A DNA stretch of 64,000 bases from Methylophaga sp. (GTDB lineage Bacteria; Pseudomonadota; Gammaproteobacteria; Nitrosococcales; Methylophagaceae): assembly GCA_011053005.1 (NCBI GenBank), contig DRHW01000012.1, forward strand, positions 1 through 64,000. The letters run 5' to 3'. The notes under the pieces are model-generated. The model did no database searches. It worked only from the letters and a program-made list of their open reading frames with translations, and was not told the origin of the DNA. Position numbers and translations under genes: made by a program. Shown here piece by piece: positions 7,414 through 14,351 of this stretch; within the stretch, counting starts at the first letter, position 1, and the number at the start of each line of letters is the position of its first letter.

Positions 7414-8586
7414 ATGTTGCGAAGAGAGATTGAGCCTCGTAAACATTGGCAGAAAAAAGCAGAAGAGTTCGGCTTTAACTTTCATACCATTGACGGTGAT
7501 ATTTATTGGGATGAACGCGCCTTTTATCAATTCTCATTAGAACAAATTGAGCAGGATATTGAAGATCCAACTGCCGAACTACATCAAATGTGTTTAAAGG
7601 TCGTCGAAACCGTTATTGCAGATGATGACTTGATGCGACGTTTTTGTATTCCTGAACCCGTCTGGCCGCTTATTCGTGACTCATGGCAAAGAAAAGATCC
7701 GAGTTTATATTCGCGTATGGACTTTTCGTACAATAATCGTCATCAAGCTAAGTTGTTAGAAAACAATGCCGATACGCCGACTAGCCTTTATGAAACTGGA
7801 TTTTGGCAATGGTTATGGTTAGAAGAGAATGTCGATAGTGGCGTCTTAGCTCGCCAAGCCGATCAATACAATAGTTTGCAAGAAAAGCTGATTAACCGCT
7901 TTCGTGAATTAGCTGCCCGTTATCCCTATCAAACCTTATATTTGGCTTGCTCAAAAGGTACTGATGAAGATCGCGGCACCGTGCAATACATTGAAGACTG
8001 TGCCCGTGAAGCAGGCATTTCATGCAAATTTATATTCATTGAAGACATTGGCTTAAGTGAACAAGGCCAATTCACTGATTTAGACGACAATCCTATTGAA
8101 TGGTTATTTAAACTTTATCCATGGGAGTTTATGTTTGAAGAAGGCTTTGCCGATGCCTTATTGAGCAGTAACACCTTATTTTTAGAACCACCATGGAAAG
8201 CTATTTTAAGCAATAAAGCGTTATTACCGATGTTGTGGCGTTTGTACCCCAATCACCCTAACTTACTGCCCGCGTTCTTTGAAGATGAACTCGATCAAGC
8301 CGCAGACTTTTATCCATTGATTAAAAAACCACTCTTTTCACGTGAAGGCGCCAATATCACGATTTTGGAGTCACCTGACAATATCGTGCAACACAGTGAT
8401 GGCCCCTATGGACAAGAAGGCTTTATCTACCAAGCCGCTGAACAATTGCCACGGTTTGGTGAGAGTTATACCTTAATTGGTAGCTGGCTCATTGATGATC
8501 AACCCTGTGCGATGTCAATTAGGGAAGATAACAGTGCAATCACACAAGACGGCAGCCGATTTTTACCACACATTATTTTTGGTTAA
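7414..8586 (+). CDS. ygiC: Glutathionylspermidine-synthase-like ATP-grasp protein (YgiC/YjfC)
   Basis: 390 residues, the usual length of YgiC. Family features are the N-terminal WDERAFYQFSLEQIEQ, the RMDFSYNN segment that in the glutathionylspermidine synthase fold contributes to substrate binding, the central LLENNADTPTSLYETG, and the C-terminal ATP-grasp part KKPLFSREGANITILE. The synthetase domain of Gsp joins glutathione and spermidine using ATP, but YgiC-type proteins lack the amidase half and their substrate is not established. It completes a three-gene operon with the DUF350 and DUF1190 genes. Confidence 0.85.
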   Translation: MLRREIEPRKHWQKKAEEFGFNFHTIDGDIYWDERAFYQFSLEQIEQDIEDPTAELHQMCLKVVETVIADDDLMRRFCIPEPVWPLIRDSWQRKDPSLYSRMDFSYNNRHQAKLLENNADTPTSLYETGFWQWLWLEENVDSGVLARQADQYNSLQEKLINRFRELAARYPYQTLYLACSKGTDEDRGTVQYIEDCAREAGISCKFIFIEDIGLSEQGQFTDLDDNPIEWLFKLYPWEFMFEEGFADALLSSNTLFLEPPWKAILSNKALLPMLWRLYPNHPNLLPAFFEDELDQAADFYPLIKKPLFSREGANITILESPDNIVQHSDGPYGQEGFIYQAAEQLPRFGESYTLIGSWLIDDQPCAMSIREDNSAITQDGSRFLPHIIFG

Positions 8587-8765
8587 CTCAAACCAAATTA
8601 CTTCAATCAATGGGTTAATTAATGGAGTCTGACCTCATTAGTCTTTTAGTGTCTAAGTTAACTTAATTATAGTTGCTGTCTTTGTATAAGTTATGTAAAT
8701 ATAAACCGCCAGTGAACTAGAAATAATCAATTTACATTCAGTGAAATCAATAATAGGAAATTTTA

Positions 8766-8852
8766 ATGTTTAAATTTTTGGGTAGTGCAATAGGTATTAT
8801 TTTTATTATCGGTCTGCTCGTCGTGATCGGCTTTTTTTCGTTGATTTTTTAA
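8766..8852 (+). CDS. Putative 28-aa single-helix membrane peptide
   Basis: A short frame, MFKFLGSAIGIIFIIGLLVV followed by IGFFSLIF and a TAA stop, preceded by AGGA about eight bases ahead of the ATG. Apart from one lysine it is entirely hydrophobic, as in known small inner-membrane peptides. It lies 180 bases after ygiC. No family is recognised. Confidence 0.4.
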   Translation: MFKFLGSAIGIIFIIGLLVVIGFFSLIF

Positions 8853-8900
8853 CTCTGTTTTATTCTCGGTCTTCGAGACAGCCTCATGAATTTTTTAATC

Positions 8901-8922
8901 TGCGACCGTCAATCAGGTCGCA
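8901..8922 (+). terminator. Possible weak terminator hairpin
   Basis: TGCGACC and GGTCGCA form a 7-bp stem with an 8-base loop, downstream of the 28-aa peptide frame and the ygi operon. The T-tract that should follow is poor, so termination is uncertain. Confidence 0.35.
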
Positions 8923-8940
8923 GCCTTCAATGCAATTATA

Positions 8941-9013
8941 ATCAAAGTGATCTGACTCCTTAGATTTCTAAAGTTAATAAAATTCCATTTTCAATCGAGT
9001 CTGACCCCTTTGG
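8941..9013. repeat. REP/MITE-like repeat, family A, copy 2
   Basis: Shares ATCAAAG..TCTGACTCCTT at the left end and ATTTTCAATCGAGTCTGACC at the right end with the copies at 9348 and 10596. The two ends are imperfect inverted repeats of each other. It flanks the nasA-tail fragment on its left. Confidence 0.75.
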
Positions 9014-9029
9014 TTCTCACGATTATGTA

Positions 9030-9343
9030 TTATTCAAACAACTTCTTAATCTCAGGAATACACGATCCGCAGTTGGTGCCTGCTTTAAGTTGCTTGCCGA
9101 TATCTTCAACTGATTTAGCTGCACCACACGTGATCGCGTCTTTGATTGTATTTTCACCAATACCAAAACAAGCACAGACTAAAGCACCAACATCAAGTTT
9201 ATCGGCACCTAGTTTTACTGCGAGTAAGTTTGAGCGAGCTTCATCGCTCAACGGCGATTCGCTGAATAAATTACTTAGCCATGTGCGAGTCGGCAATTCG
9301 TGATTAGGTGCTATAAACACCACGGCAGCTAATTGTTTATTTT
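9030..9343 (-). pseudogene. Third copy of the nasA 3' end (BFD-like [2Fe-2S] domain fragment)
   Basis: The minus strand repeats roughly the last 105 codons of nasA (19050-21704), with conservative changes and no stop. All four BFD cysteines are kept (CACFG, and CGSC near the end). The homology stops where the family A repeat begins (about 9343), and on the other side the nasA stop is followed by another family A repeat rather than the nasA downstream leader. There is no good ribosome binding site before the possible GTG start at 9323. I read it as a fragment; a small free-standing BFD-like protein cannot be excluded because the frame is intact. Confidence 0.8.
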
Positions 9344-9347
9344 AGAA

Positions 9348-9423
9348 ATCAAAGGGGTCAGACTCCTTTGATTTCTCCGGCCTGTATGATTTTATTTTCA
9401 ATCGAGTCTGACCCCATTGATTT
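9348..9423. repeat. REP/MITE-like repeat, family A, copy 3
   Basis: Best-formed copy: left end ATCAAAGGGGTCAGACTCCT, right end ATCGAGTCTGACCCCATTGA, inverted relative to each other, about 76 bp in all. Its right end abuts a half attC site. Confidence 0.8.
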
Positions 9424-9429
9424 ATTGAT

Positions 9430-9476
9430 TTAAAGCACGCGAGGTACAAGCGTCGCCTTTGACACGATTGTTATGT
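9430..9476 (-). repeat. Half attC site
   Basis: Minus strand: ACATAAC box shortly after the stop of the PD-(D/E)XK-like gene, then a GC-rich arm GTCAAAGGCGACGC. The GTTRRRY half is missing where the family A repeat starts. Confidence 0.55.
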
Positions 9477-9489
9477 GCGTTGACGCGCT

Positions 9490-10368
9490 TCATACCACCT
9501 CGAATGCCATCTTCATTTGCTGAAACAAATCCCACTTTTTCTGTCCTTCCCGACCATATATAGAATATAGTGATGAAAATCGTGTTGCGATGTCATTCTC
9601 TGCCTCATGAATCGTGGGTGCTATTGCTTGATGCCATACGGCAATCAGCCGCCTGTCCTTAGAGAATATGTCGGAGGTATCATAATCTCTATCGAGTTTC
9701 ACCAATTGAGCCCTTAGCCCGTCCCTTGCTACGGTTTCGTTAACACCCATTGCAATCCCCTGCAGTGGGTGTATAACCCGACTCACATCTAACACAGCAA
9801 GCCCGTAGCTTTGACCGCGTGCACCAGCATAACGGCGCTTAAGTTGCCGTACCGCCTCCTTAGCTCTTTTTCGGATCTGCTTTGCTGACCCTATCCTCTT
9901 GCACTCGATAAAGACCCTGTATCGACCTATTTTCACTAAAAGATCTTCTACACCAGCAAAACTGACTTCGTAACCTGCTTGTAGGAAATATGAAGCTACT
10001 CTAAGCTCAAGTTGTATGTTTCGGGGGCGGGTGTTCTCAGTTTCCTCCTTCGCATACTCTGGACCGCCAATGGCGATCTTGAGTAATTCTAGGAACCCAT
10101 CAGGCTCTTTTATGGTGAGCCCCCTGTAAATCCAACTCCATTCATCCATTTCACGCATGACGAAAAGAAGGTGATCTCGCACCTCCTGCTCTGAACATTT
10201 CTGAGATAGGTACCTATCATAAAATTCAGTGTAGCGACCAATCCGTGATCTCCTAGCATTGATTCCTTTTTCTTCCAAATAATTTATGAGCGCCCGCGCA
10301 TTGGTGAGTTTCTCGGTAAATTCCTCTTCAGTCCGTCCTCCGCCCTCTCCTAAAATGAACGTTTCCAT
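9490..10368 (-). CDS. Cassette protein with a PD-(D/E)XK-like nuclease core
   Basis: 292 residues from the ATG at 10368; a GTG at 10374 overlaps the attC box and is less likely. The middle contains LELRVASYFLQAGYEVSFAG, then EDLLVKIGRYRVFIECKRIG. A helix with glutamate, an acidic residue before a strand, and E-x-K on the next strand is the PD-(D/E)XK restriction-endonuclease-like pattern. The following basic helix KQIRKRAKEAVRQLKRRYAG and the strand YGLAVLDVS fit the same fold. The N-terminal about 120 residues and C-terminal part are unassigned. Possible roles are a nuclease or defence protein; no methylase partner is present. It is flanked by a complete attC (10373-10456) and a half attC. 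Confidence 0.65.
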   Translation of the reverse strand: METFILGEGGGRTEEEFTEKLTNARALINYLEEKGINARRSRIGRYTEFYDRYLSQKCSEQEVRDHLLFVMREMDEWSWIYRGLTIKEPDGFLELLKIAIGGPEYAKEETENTRPRNIQLELRVASYFLQAGYEVSFAGVEDLLVKIGRYRVFIECKRIGSAKQIRKRAKEAVRQLKRRYAGARGQSYGLAVLDVSRVIHPLQGIAMGVNETVARDGLRAQLVKLDRDYDTSDIFSKDRRLIAVWHQAIAPTIHEAENDIATRFSSLYSIYGREGQKKWDLFQQMKMAFEVV

Positions 10369-10372
10369 AGCC

Positions 10373-10456
10373 ACCTAACGATCTAGTTAAGGGGAGCCGC
10401 GCTTTTAGCGGCGTCCCAAGTGAGCGAAGCGAACGCACTTGAACTTTTTGTTAGCA
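10373..10456 (-). repeat. attC site, 84 bp
   Basis: Minus strand: GCTAACA box, an outer arm AAGTTCAAGTGCGTTCGC with partner GCTCACTT, an inner stem GGGACGCCGC..GCGCGGCTCCC, and a perfect GTTAGGT box six bases before the ATG of the nuclease-like gene. Confidence 0.8.
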
Positions 10457-10459
10457 TTT

Positions 10460-10595
10460 TCATTTTTTAAATAACTCTACTCGATCTTTTTCAGCTTGAA
10501 CAAAAAAGAAGAATGCAAAATAACCGATAACTACTAAAATGAGTACTCCGCCCATTCTCTGTAGAAAGCTAGAAATGTCATTAGTTATTATAAGG
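10460..10595 (-). pseudogene. Small membrane-protein cassette gene cut by a repeat
   Basis: The frame ends normally at 10460 and encodes a helix (GGVLILVVIGYFAFFFFVQ) followed by a charged tail AEKDRVELFKK. Upstream it stays open to the edge of the family A repeat at 10596, with no start having a ribosome binding site; an internal ATG at 10555 would give 31 residues. The 5' end was probably replaced by the repeat. Its attC at 10373-10456 is intact. Confidence 0.5.
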
Positions 10596-10669
10596 ATCAA
10601 AGGGGTCAGACTCCTTTGATTTCTCAAATCAATGTGATTCCATTTTCAATCGAGTCTGACCCCATTGGT
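10596..10669. repeat. REP/MITE-like repeat, family A, copy 4
   Basis: ATCAAAGGGGTCAGACTCCT at the left and ATCGAGTCTGACCCCATTGG at the right, inverted ends, 74 bp. It lies between a truncated cassette gene and the stop codon of the 92-aa gene, where an attC would be expected. Confidence 0.8.
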
Positions 10670-10673
10670 CGCA

Positions 10674-10952
10674 TTACAGACCCTGTTCATTAAAGGTATT
10701 GTTGAAGTCGTATTTCTTTACTTCTGGATCTTCGTATTCTGCCTGCAAGTAAAGATCGCGAGAATCTTTGAAGGCGAGATCAATGTAGTGATTTAGCTTA
10801 TCCCTGCTACCATGCGCCAAGAATATAATTGAACGATAAGCTCGATCCTCTATCGGTCCTCGGTTCATAGATTCCATGGACTCAAGAATGCGAATCACTT
10901 CTTTTGGTTCATCGAAATCTGACTCGACTTTGTTAATGATATCCTGCTTCAT
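10674..10952 (-). CDS. Hypothetical cassette protein (92 aa)
   Basis: 92 residues, acidic, no signal peptide or membrane segment. It starts MKQDIINKVESDFDEPKEVI and has a helical pattern with SIIFLAHGSRDKLNHYIDLA in the middle. I recognise no family. A complete attC lies 13 bases upstream of the start (10965-11043). The 3' side runs straight into a family A repeat within 5 bases of the stop, so its own attC is lost. Confidence 0.65.
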   Translation of the reverse strand: MKQDIINKVESDFDEPKEVIRILESMESMNRGPIEDRAYRSIIFLAHGSRDKLNHYIDLAFKDSRDLYLQAEYEDPEVKKYDFNNTFNEQGL

Positions 10953-10964
10953 ACTCTCCCTGAC

Positions 10965-11043
10965 ACATAACGACTAAATAAGGGGCTGCGTGGTAGCGCA
11001 GTCCCGCGAACGATAGTGAGTAAACTTCATTTTCTTGTTAGGT
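10965..11043 (-). repeat. attC site, 79 bp
   Basis: Minus strand: perfect ACCTAAC box, AAGAAAATGAAGTTTACTC arm, inner stem GCGGGACTGCG..CGCAGCCCC, and a GTTATGT box. It starts within the last codons of the GIY-YIG gene and ends just before the 92-aa gene. Confidence 0.8.
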
Positions 11044-11491
11044 TTTCGATTTTGTTTAAGGTTTTATCACTTAATAATGTTTTTGGATCAACTTCAACAA
11101 GATTTGACATAAGCTCTTGACCATAATCAATAGTCTTCCACTTTTGAAATCTTTTTATATCTCTTAAGTTGTTTTTTGAGGGTAAGTCTTGCCAGCCTTT
11201 TCCATGCTTTGCTCCTCTAACCTTTTCATATCCATATCTAATTGCATATGAATTTGCTACCAAAACTTCAGCCACTTGCCTTGCTGGTGTAGTGCGAATC
11301 CTATAATCATCAAGCATAAAAACTTTATGTATAAATATAGGGGGGCACTCCTTAGTTGCCACAGCGCCACCTTTTCCAAAGTGGCTTTTCATACGCTGAT
11401 CAAAGTTTGTGGTACATCCAATATACCAACGTTCAAAGTTCAATCTAAGCACGTAGATAAAACAAGTTTTTTCGGCAATTTTATCCATCAT
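11027..11491 (-). CDS. GIY-YIG-like nuclease domain protein (cassette gene)
   Basis: About 154 residues from the ATG at 11491. A longer frame to 11602 reads backwards through the attC at 11494-11553, so I reject it. Near the N terminus CFIYVLRLNFERWYIGCTTN gives the two strands of a GIY-YIG fold (Y-V-L, then W-Y-I-G), followed by FDQRMKSHFGKGGA, where the basic residue and GKGGA loop fit the family. A C-terminal region with NNLRDIKRFQKWKTIDYG is unassigned. GIY-YIG domains are metal-dependent single-strand cutters in repair enzymes, homing and restriction nucleases; a stand-alone copy could serve defence or mobility. Its stop lies in the attC at 10965. Confidence 0.7.
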   Translation of the reverse strand: MMDKIAEKTCFIYVLRLNFERWYIGCTTNFDQRMKSHFGKGGAVATKECPPIFIHKVFMLDDYRIRTTPARQVAEVLVANSYAIRYGYEKVRGAKHGKGWQDLPSKNNLRDIKRFQKWKTIDYGQELMSNLVEVDPKTLLSDKTLNKIENLTRK

Positions 11492-11493
11492 AC

Positions 11494-11553
11494 ACCTAAC
11501 GTTAGAATTCAGCCGCGCCGCTTTTTGGCGTCGGCTGGGACGCATTGTTAGGT
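11494..11553 (-). repeat. attC site, classical 60-bp 59-base element
   Basis: Minus strand: ACCTAAC box, AATGCGTCCCAGCCGACGCC arm, AAAA loop, GGCGCGGCTGAATTC arm and GTTAGGT box. Both core boxes match RYYYAAC/GTTRRRY perfectly, the clearest attC in the window. Confidence 0.9.
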
Positions 11554-12068
11554 TGCGGCTCATAGAACACAAATGTGACTTTATCAGGGCAAGGCTCTTC
11601 AAAAACCACTCTCATACCATTTTCAGTTTCTTTTACCTGATTAATAACAACCTGACTACTACCGTAGTAATTGAAAATGTAATTATTGAATGGCCTTGTA
11701 AAGTTAATTGTAAAGTCAGAAACACCATTATCGGTTAGTGAGGAGATTTCACTGGAATCAATGAACTCCGACTTATTTGGATTAAAGGTTATGAACCCAG
11801 CAAGAACATGTGCATGGTTTCTGCTATCAACAAGTGATTTTTCTATATTTGTTACACGTTCGTCTGTGATCTTAGAAAATGCAACTAGCATTTTATTAAA
11901 TTCATTCTGTTCTTTTTCTGACCATGCACCTGCCGTTGCACTAAACCCTCCACCAACAACAGGTACCCCAGAAAGACAGTTTAATAAAAACCTGAGTGCC
12001 TTAGTATTACCTCCACCAGAAAAAGCTCTTTCTAGTTCCGCTACTAAATCTTCTGAATTTTTACTCAT
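11502..12068 (-). CDS. Hypothetical cassette protein (188 aa)
   Basis: 188 residues, soluble except for a moderately hydrophobic glycine-rich stretch LSGVPVVGGGFSATAGAWSE near residues 32-52. A helical region KMLVAFSKITDERVTNIEKS follows, then a beta-rich C-terminal half with INFTRPFNNYIFNYYGSSQV. The end NNASQPTPKSGAAEF is encoded inside the attC, showing that the stop was fixed by the cassette boundary. No family recognised. It is the first gene after the attI-like leader at 12082, normally the best expressed position of an array. Confidence 0.65.
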   Translation of the reverse strand: MSKNSEDLVAELERAFSGGGNTKALRFLLNCLSGVPVVGGGFSATAGAWSEKEQNEFNKMLVAFSKITDERVTNIEKSLVDSRNHAHVLAGFITFNPNKSEFIDSSEISSLTDNGVSDFTINFTRPFNNYIFNYYGSSQVVINQVKETENGMRVVFEEPCPDKVTFVFYEPQPNNASQPTPKSGAAEF

Positions 12069-12081
12069 GATCTCGATGACA

Positions 12082-12287
12082 ACCTAACTTGTAGTTAACA
12101 GGAATAAAAATTCCTAGTAATTTCTATACATATACGGACTAAAATTCCTAGTAAGTGTATATTAAAGTAAAAACAGGGAATTATTAGCCAACTCTTTTGG
12201 ACGGCTCTATCCTAACCGATTCAAGTTATCTATATAAAATAAATAATCAACTATATAGAAAAATAATCGTATTGATTCAATTAAATG
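12082..12287 (-). other. attI-like leader, second copy
   Basis: Homologous to 18863-19049 with scattered differences. On the minus strand it runs from just after the decayed nasA tail to TACAAGTTAGGT, an attI-like end (AACAAAGTTRGRY in class 1 integrons), 14 bases before the first cassette start. It contains GGAATTTTTATTCC, a short palindrome, and the block ATATGTATAGAAATTACTAG shared with the other copy. Confidence 0.6.
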
Positions 12288-12818
12288 TTATTCAAACAGC
12301 TTCTTAATTTCAGGGATACACGATCCACAGTTGGTACCGGCTTTGAGTTGCTTGCCGATGTCTGCAACTGATTTTGCTGCACCACACGTGATCGCTTCTT
12401 TGATTGTGTTTTCACCCACACCAAAATAGGCACAGACTAAAGCGCCAACATCAGGTTAATCGGCACCCGGTTTTCCTGCGAGTAAGTTTGATCGAGCTTC
12501 ATCACTTAATGGTGATTCGGTGAATAAATGACTCAACCATGTGCGAGTCGGTAACTCATGATTGGGTGCAATAAATACCACGGCAGCTAATTGATTATTT
12601 TTGATGATGCCTGCACGAAAACGCAGGGCTTTTAGATCGACAAATTCTAACCAGTCGCCCTCTTCAATTTCATCGGCTAATTGTTGCTTTGCCCAAGCTG
12701 AATAATCGGAAATTGCAGATTCTCCAGCTAGTTCATAGCGCCAGAATTGTTCGACTTTGACACTTACACAATAACTTTGGTTATTGAGACTCAAACCATT
12801 TCTGGACAGAATAAAGCC
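12288..12818 (-). pseudogene. Second, decayed copy of the nasA 3' end
   Basis: Corresponds to the last about 175 codons of nasA. A nonsense change (CAA to TAA at about 12455) stops the frame before the BFD domain, and a cysteine of the CxC pair is replaced by tyrosine (CAYFG). The upstream homology ends at about 12818 in the codons for HGFILSR. With the leader at 12082-12287 it forms a duplicate of the 18863-19570 region. Confidence 0.9.
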
Positions 12819-12949
12819 AGAAATCAATGGATGTTTATATTGAGTCTGAAGACATAAAGCTTATGCGAAACATTATTGGCTACACCATACAGTGCTGGTC
12901 TTATCCCAGGGTCAAGTCCAATAAAAATACTTATTCCATCAAAAAAAGA

Positions 12950-12979
12950 AATGCCGGTCAGCTTAACTGACCGGCATTA
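12950..12979 (-). terminator. Rho-independent terminator of the PEP-CTERM gene
   Basis: AATGCCGGTCAG and CTGACCGGCATT form a perfect 12-bp stem with a short loop, followed on the minus strand by TTTCTTTTTTT. It lies about 40 bases after the stop of the PEP-CTERM gene. Confidence 0.9.
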
Positions 12980-13018
12980 CGCTGTTGTTGCTTTTTTATA
13001 CTAATTTTTCACATGAAA

Positions 13019-13528
13019 TTAAGCAGTTAAGGCATGTTTTTTACGTAAGCCTAGGAAACCTAATAATACAGGGGCAAATAAGAATAACGCCGCTGGAACA
13101 GGTACAGCAGACACTGACACGGTGTATTTTAGTACCGAACCAGTAGCGTCTACGAAGTCCAACACACTTAATTGGTTTGCATATAGTGTAGTGATAAAGC
13201 TGAAACTAGCGACGTTAGATATAAAGAATGTTTTAAAATCATCTGGTGCGCTTTTGAATTTTACCCAACCACTAGCTAAAGAGGCTTCAGGATTAAATGT
13301 CCAAGAGACTTTTACGGGTGTTGTTGTATCGGAACTAAGATCAAACTGTGACTTCCAAGAACCACCATTTGCTAGTGTTGCTAAGCCACTACCAAGAACA
13401 ACACTTCCTGAAGCAACGTCAACATTTTGCGTGGCGTTGGTAGATTGGAACCCTTTTAACGATAATGTTGCTGCGTTAGCACCGACTGAGAATAACAACG
13501 CTGCAACTAATAGCATAACTTTTTTCAT
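13019..13528 (-). CDS. PEP-CTERM-type secreted protein
   Basis: 169 residues from the ATG at 13528, with AAAAGG upstream; the longer frame to 13576 enters the riboswitch and is rejected. Signal peptide: MKKVMLLVAALLFSVGANAA, cleaved near ANA/A. The mature part is a beta-rich domain without recognised family. The C terminus has the sorting signature: VPVPAALFLFAPVLLGFLGL, then the basic RKKHALTA, a PEP-CTERM variant with VPVPA as the recognition motif. Such proteins are processed by an exosortase and go to the envelope or exopolysaccharide matrix; no exosortase gene is in the window. Upstream lies a c-di-GMP-I-type riboswitch and downstream a strong terminator, so it is a self-contained regulated unit and not a cassette. 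Confidence 0.9.
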   Translation of the reverse strand: MKKVMLLVAALLFSVGANAATLSLKGFQSTNATQNVDVASGSVVLGSGLATLANGGSWKSQFDLSSDTTTPVKVSWTFNPEASLASGWVKFKSAPDDFKTFFISNVASFSFITTLYANQLSVLDFVDATGSVLKYTVSVSAVPVPAALFLFAPVLLGFLGLRKKHALTA

Positions 13529-13559
13529 AACTATTAACCTTTTATTAAAATAAATGAAG

Positions 13560-13636
13560 CAATGCAACCCAGCCATCTTACTTAGTAAGATCTGTGGCTT
13601 TCCGACCCCGCCTCACGACGAGCTTGGCTTTGAAAA
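13560..13636 (-). promoter_or_regulatory. Cyclic di-GMP-I (GEMM) riboswitch
   Basis: On the minus strand, 30-110 bases before the PEP-CTERM start: TCAAAGCCAAGC, then GAGGCGGGGTCGGAAAGCC, then ACAGATCTTAC..GTAAGAT, then GGCTGGGTTGC. This follows the GEMM-I order (GGCAAACC-like P1b, ACGCAAAGCC, a P2 stem capped by TACTAAGTA, and GGCCGGGTTGC). PEP-CTERM genes are known targets of this class. Ligand binding would link matrix protein output to c-di-GMP; the on/off direction cannot be read. Confidence 0.8.
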
Positions 13637-13794
13637 ATACGAAGAAAAACTTCTTGTTTGTGGTTGTATCTACATACCACTAGATGATCTGCCATCTACA
13701 CACAGTATGGGCGAGATTTATTACAGGATAATGTCAATTTTACCAATCACTGAAATAAGAAAATAAGGTAGTGGGTAACTTTAATAAGGCGGTC

Positions 13795-13850
13795 TTTTAA
13801 TTTGGAGTACGAAGCACGGAAAACTAATCCGTTTGACGCATTTGTTAGGC
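13795..13850 (-). repeat. Half or degenerate attC site
   Basis: Minus strand: perfect GCCTAAC box overlapping the end region of the 68-aa gene, then AAATGCGTCAAACGG and a small stem ACGGATTAGTTTTCCGT. No convincing GTTRRRY box follows before the PEP-CTERM promoter region. Confidence 0.5.
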
Positions 13851-13854
13851 CACG

Positions 13855-14061
13855 CTACTTAACAAGACTTACTATTCCAAAAATACCGCCGAGCAGGCCT
13901 AAGCCAATTGAAATTAGCCCTAGCCATGCGGCAACCCTCACAATAATTTGAGGGTGATAGGTGGATGCCCTAAATTTACCCAACCATAAATTGCATATTT
14001 TAATTTGAGCTTCGGTCTTAGTTTGAAGATCGCCAAGTAAGTGGTGCAACCAACCATTCAT
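13855..14061 (-). CDS. Small membrane protein (68 aa), cassette gene
   Basis: I choose the ATG at 14061, preceded by AAAGAAG eight bases earlier, giving 68 residues starting MNGWLHHLLGDLQTKTEAQI. The longer frame to 14100 overlaps the upstream gene. A C-terminal transmembrane helix is clear: VRVAAWLGLISIGLGLLGGI followed by FGIVSLVK. No family recognised. It begins 2 bases after the stop of a broken gene in the same cassette and ends beside a degenerate attC. Confidence 0.6.
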   Translation of the reverse strand: MNGWLHHLLGDLQTKTEAQIKICNLWLGKFRASTYHPQIIVRVAAWLGLISIGLGLLGGIFGIVSLVK

Positions 14062-14063
14062 TA

Positions 14064-14269
14064 CTATGACTTCTTTAGGATGTTGAATAGTTGTGCGCAT
14101 TGTTTGATGTTTTTAAGGAAATTGTCATCGATTTGCAGGGCTTCGCAATAAATAGACTTATCGTTGCTAAGATTTTTAATTTTTATGATAAGCGCGGAGG
14201 GACGTTGGGATCTTGTATCCAAACCCAGCCTTGCTGGGTATCCTCTCTCAAAGCTGCAAATAATTTCAT
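14064..14269 (-). pseudogene. Frameshifted hypothetical cassette gene
   Basis: The frame starts MKLFAALREDTQQGWVWIQD seven bases after an attC box and stops early at RLS. A single-base shift restores IIKIKNLSNDKSIYCEALQI and an end LFNILKKS. Proteins with the pattern MKLF-LR-D-QGWVW--DP..SRxI-KI and YCEALQI occur as small conserved proteins in other bacteria, so a one-base loss is the likely break. Confidence 0.5.
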
Positions 14270-14275
14270 TGAGTT

Positions 14276-14347
14276 GCCTAACGGCTTGCTCAGCGGAAAA
14301 ATGCGAGCGGGAGCGAGTAGTTTTTCCGATGCAGCAACTTGTTAGCT
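14276..14347 (-). repeat. attC site, 72 bp
   Basis: Minus strand: AGCTAAC box, AAGTTGCTGCATCGGAAAAA arm, inner stem CGGAAAAACTACTCGC..GCATTTTTCCG and a perfect GTTAGGC box. Confidence 0.85.
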
Positions 14348-14351
14348 TTGT

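Noticed and set aside
9430-9476. CRISPR-like interpretation of the repeated sequences in the left 19 kb
   Set aside because: The repeats are irregularly spaced, differ in length and separate coding genes; there are no uniform spacers or cas genes. attC and REP architecture explains them.
12830-12949. Remnant of a transposase near the second nasA copy
   Set aside because: The stretch is too short and I could not align it to any protein family in any frame.
13554-13766. Plus-strand frame of 70 codons
   Set aside because: It is antisense to the riboswitch and promoter region of the PEP-CTERM gene and has no ribosome binding site.
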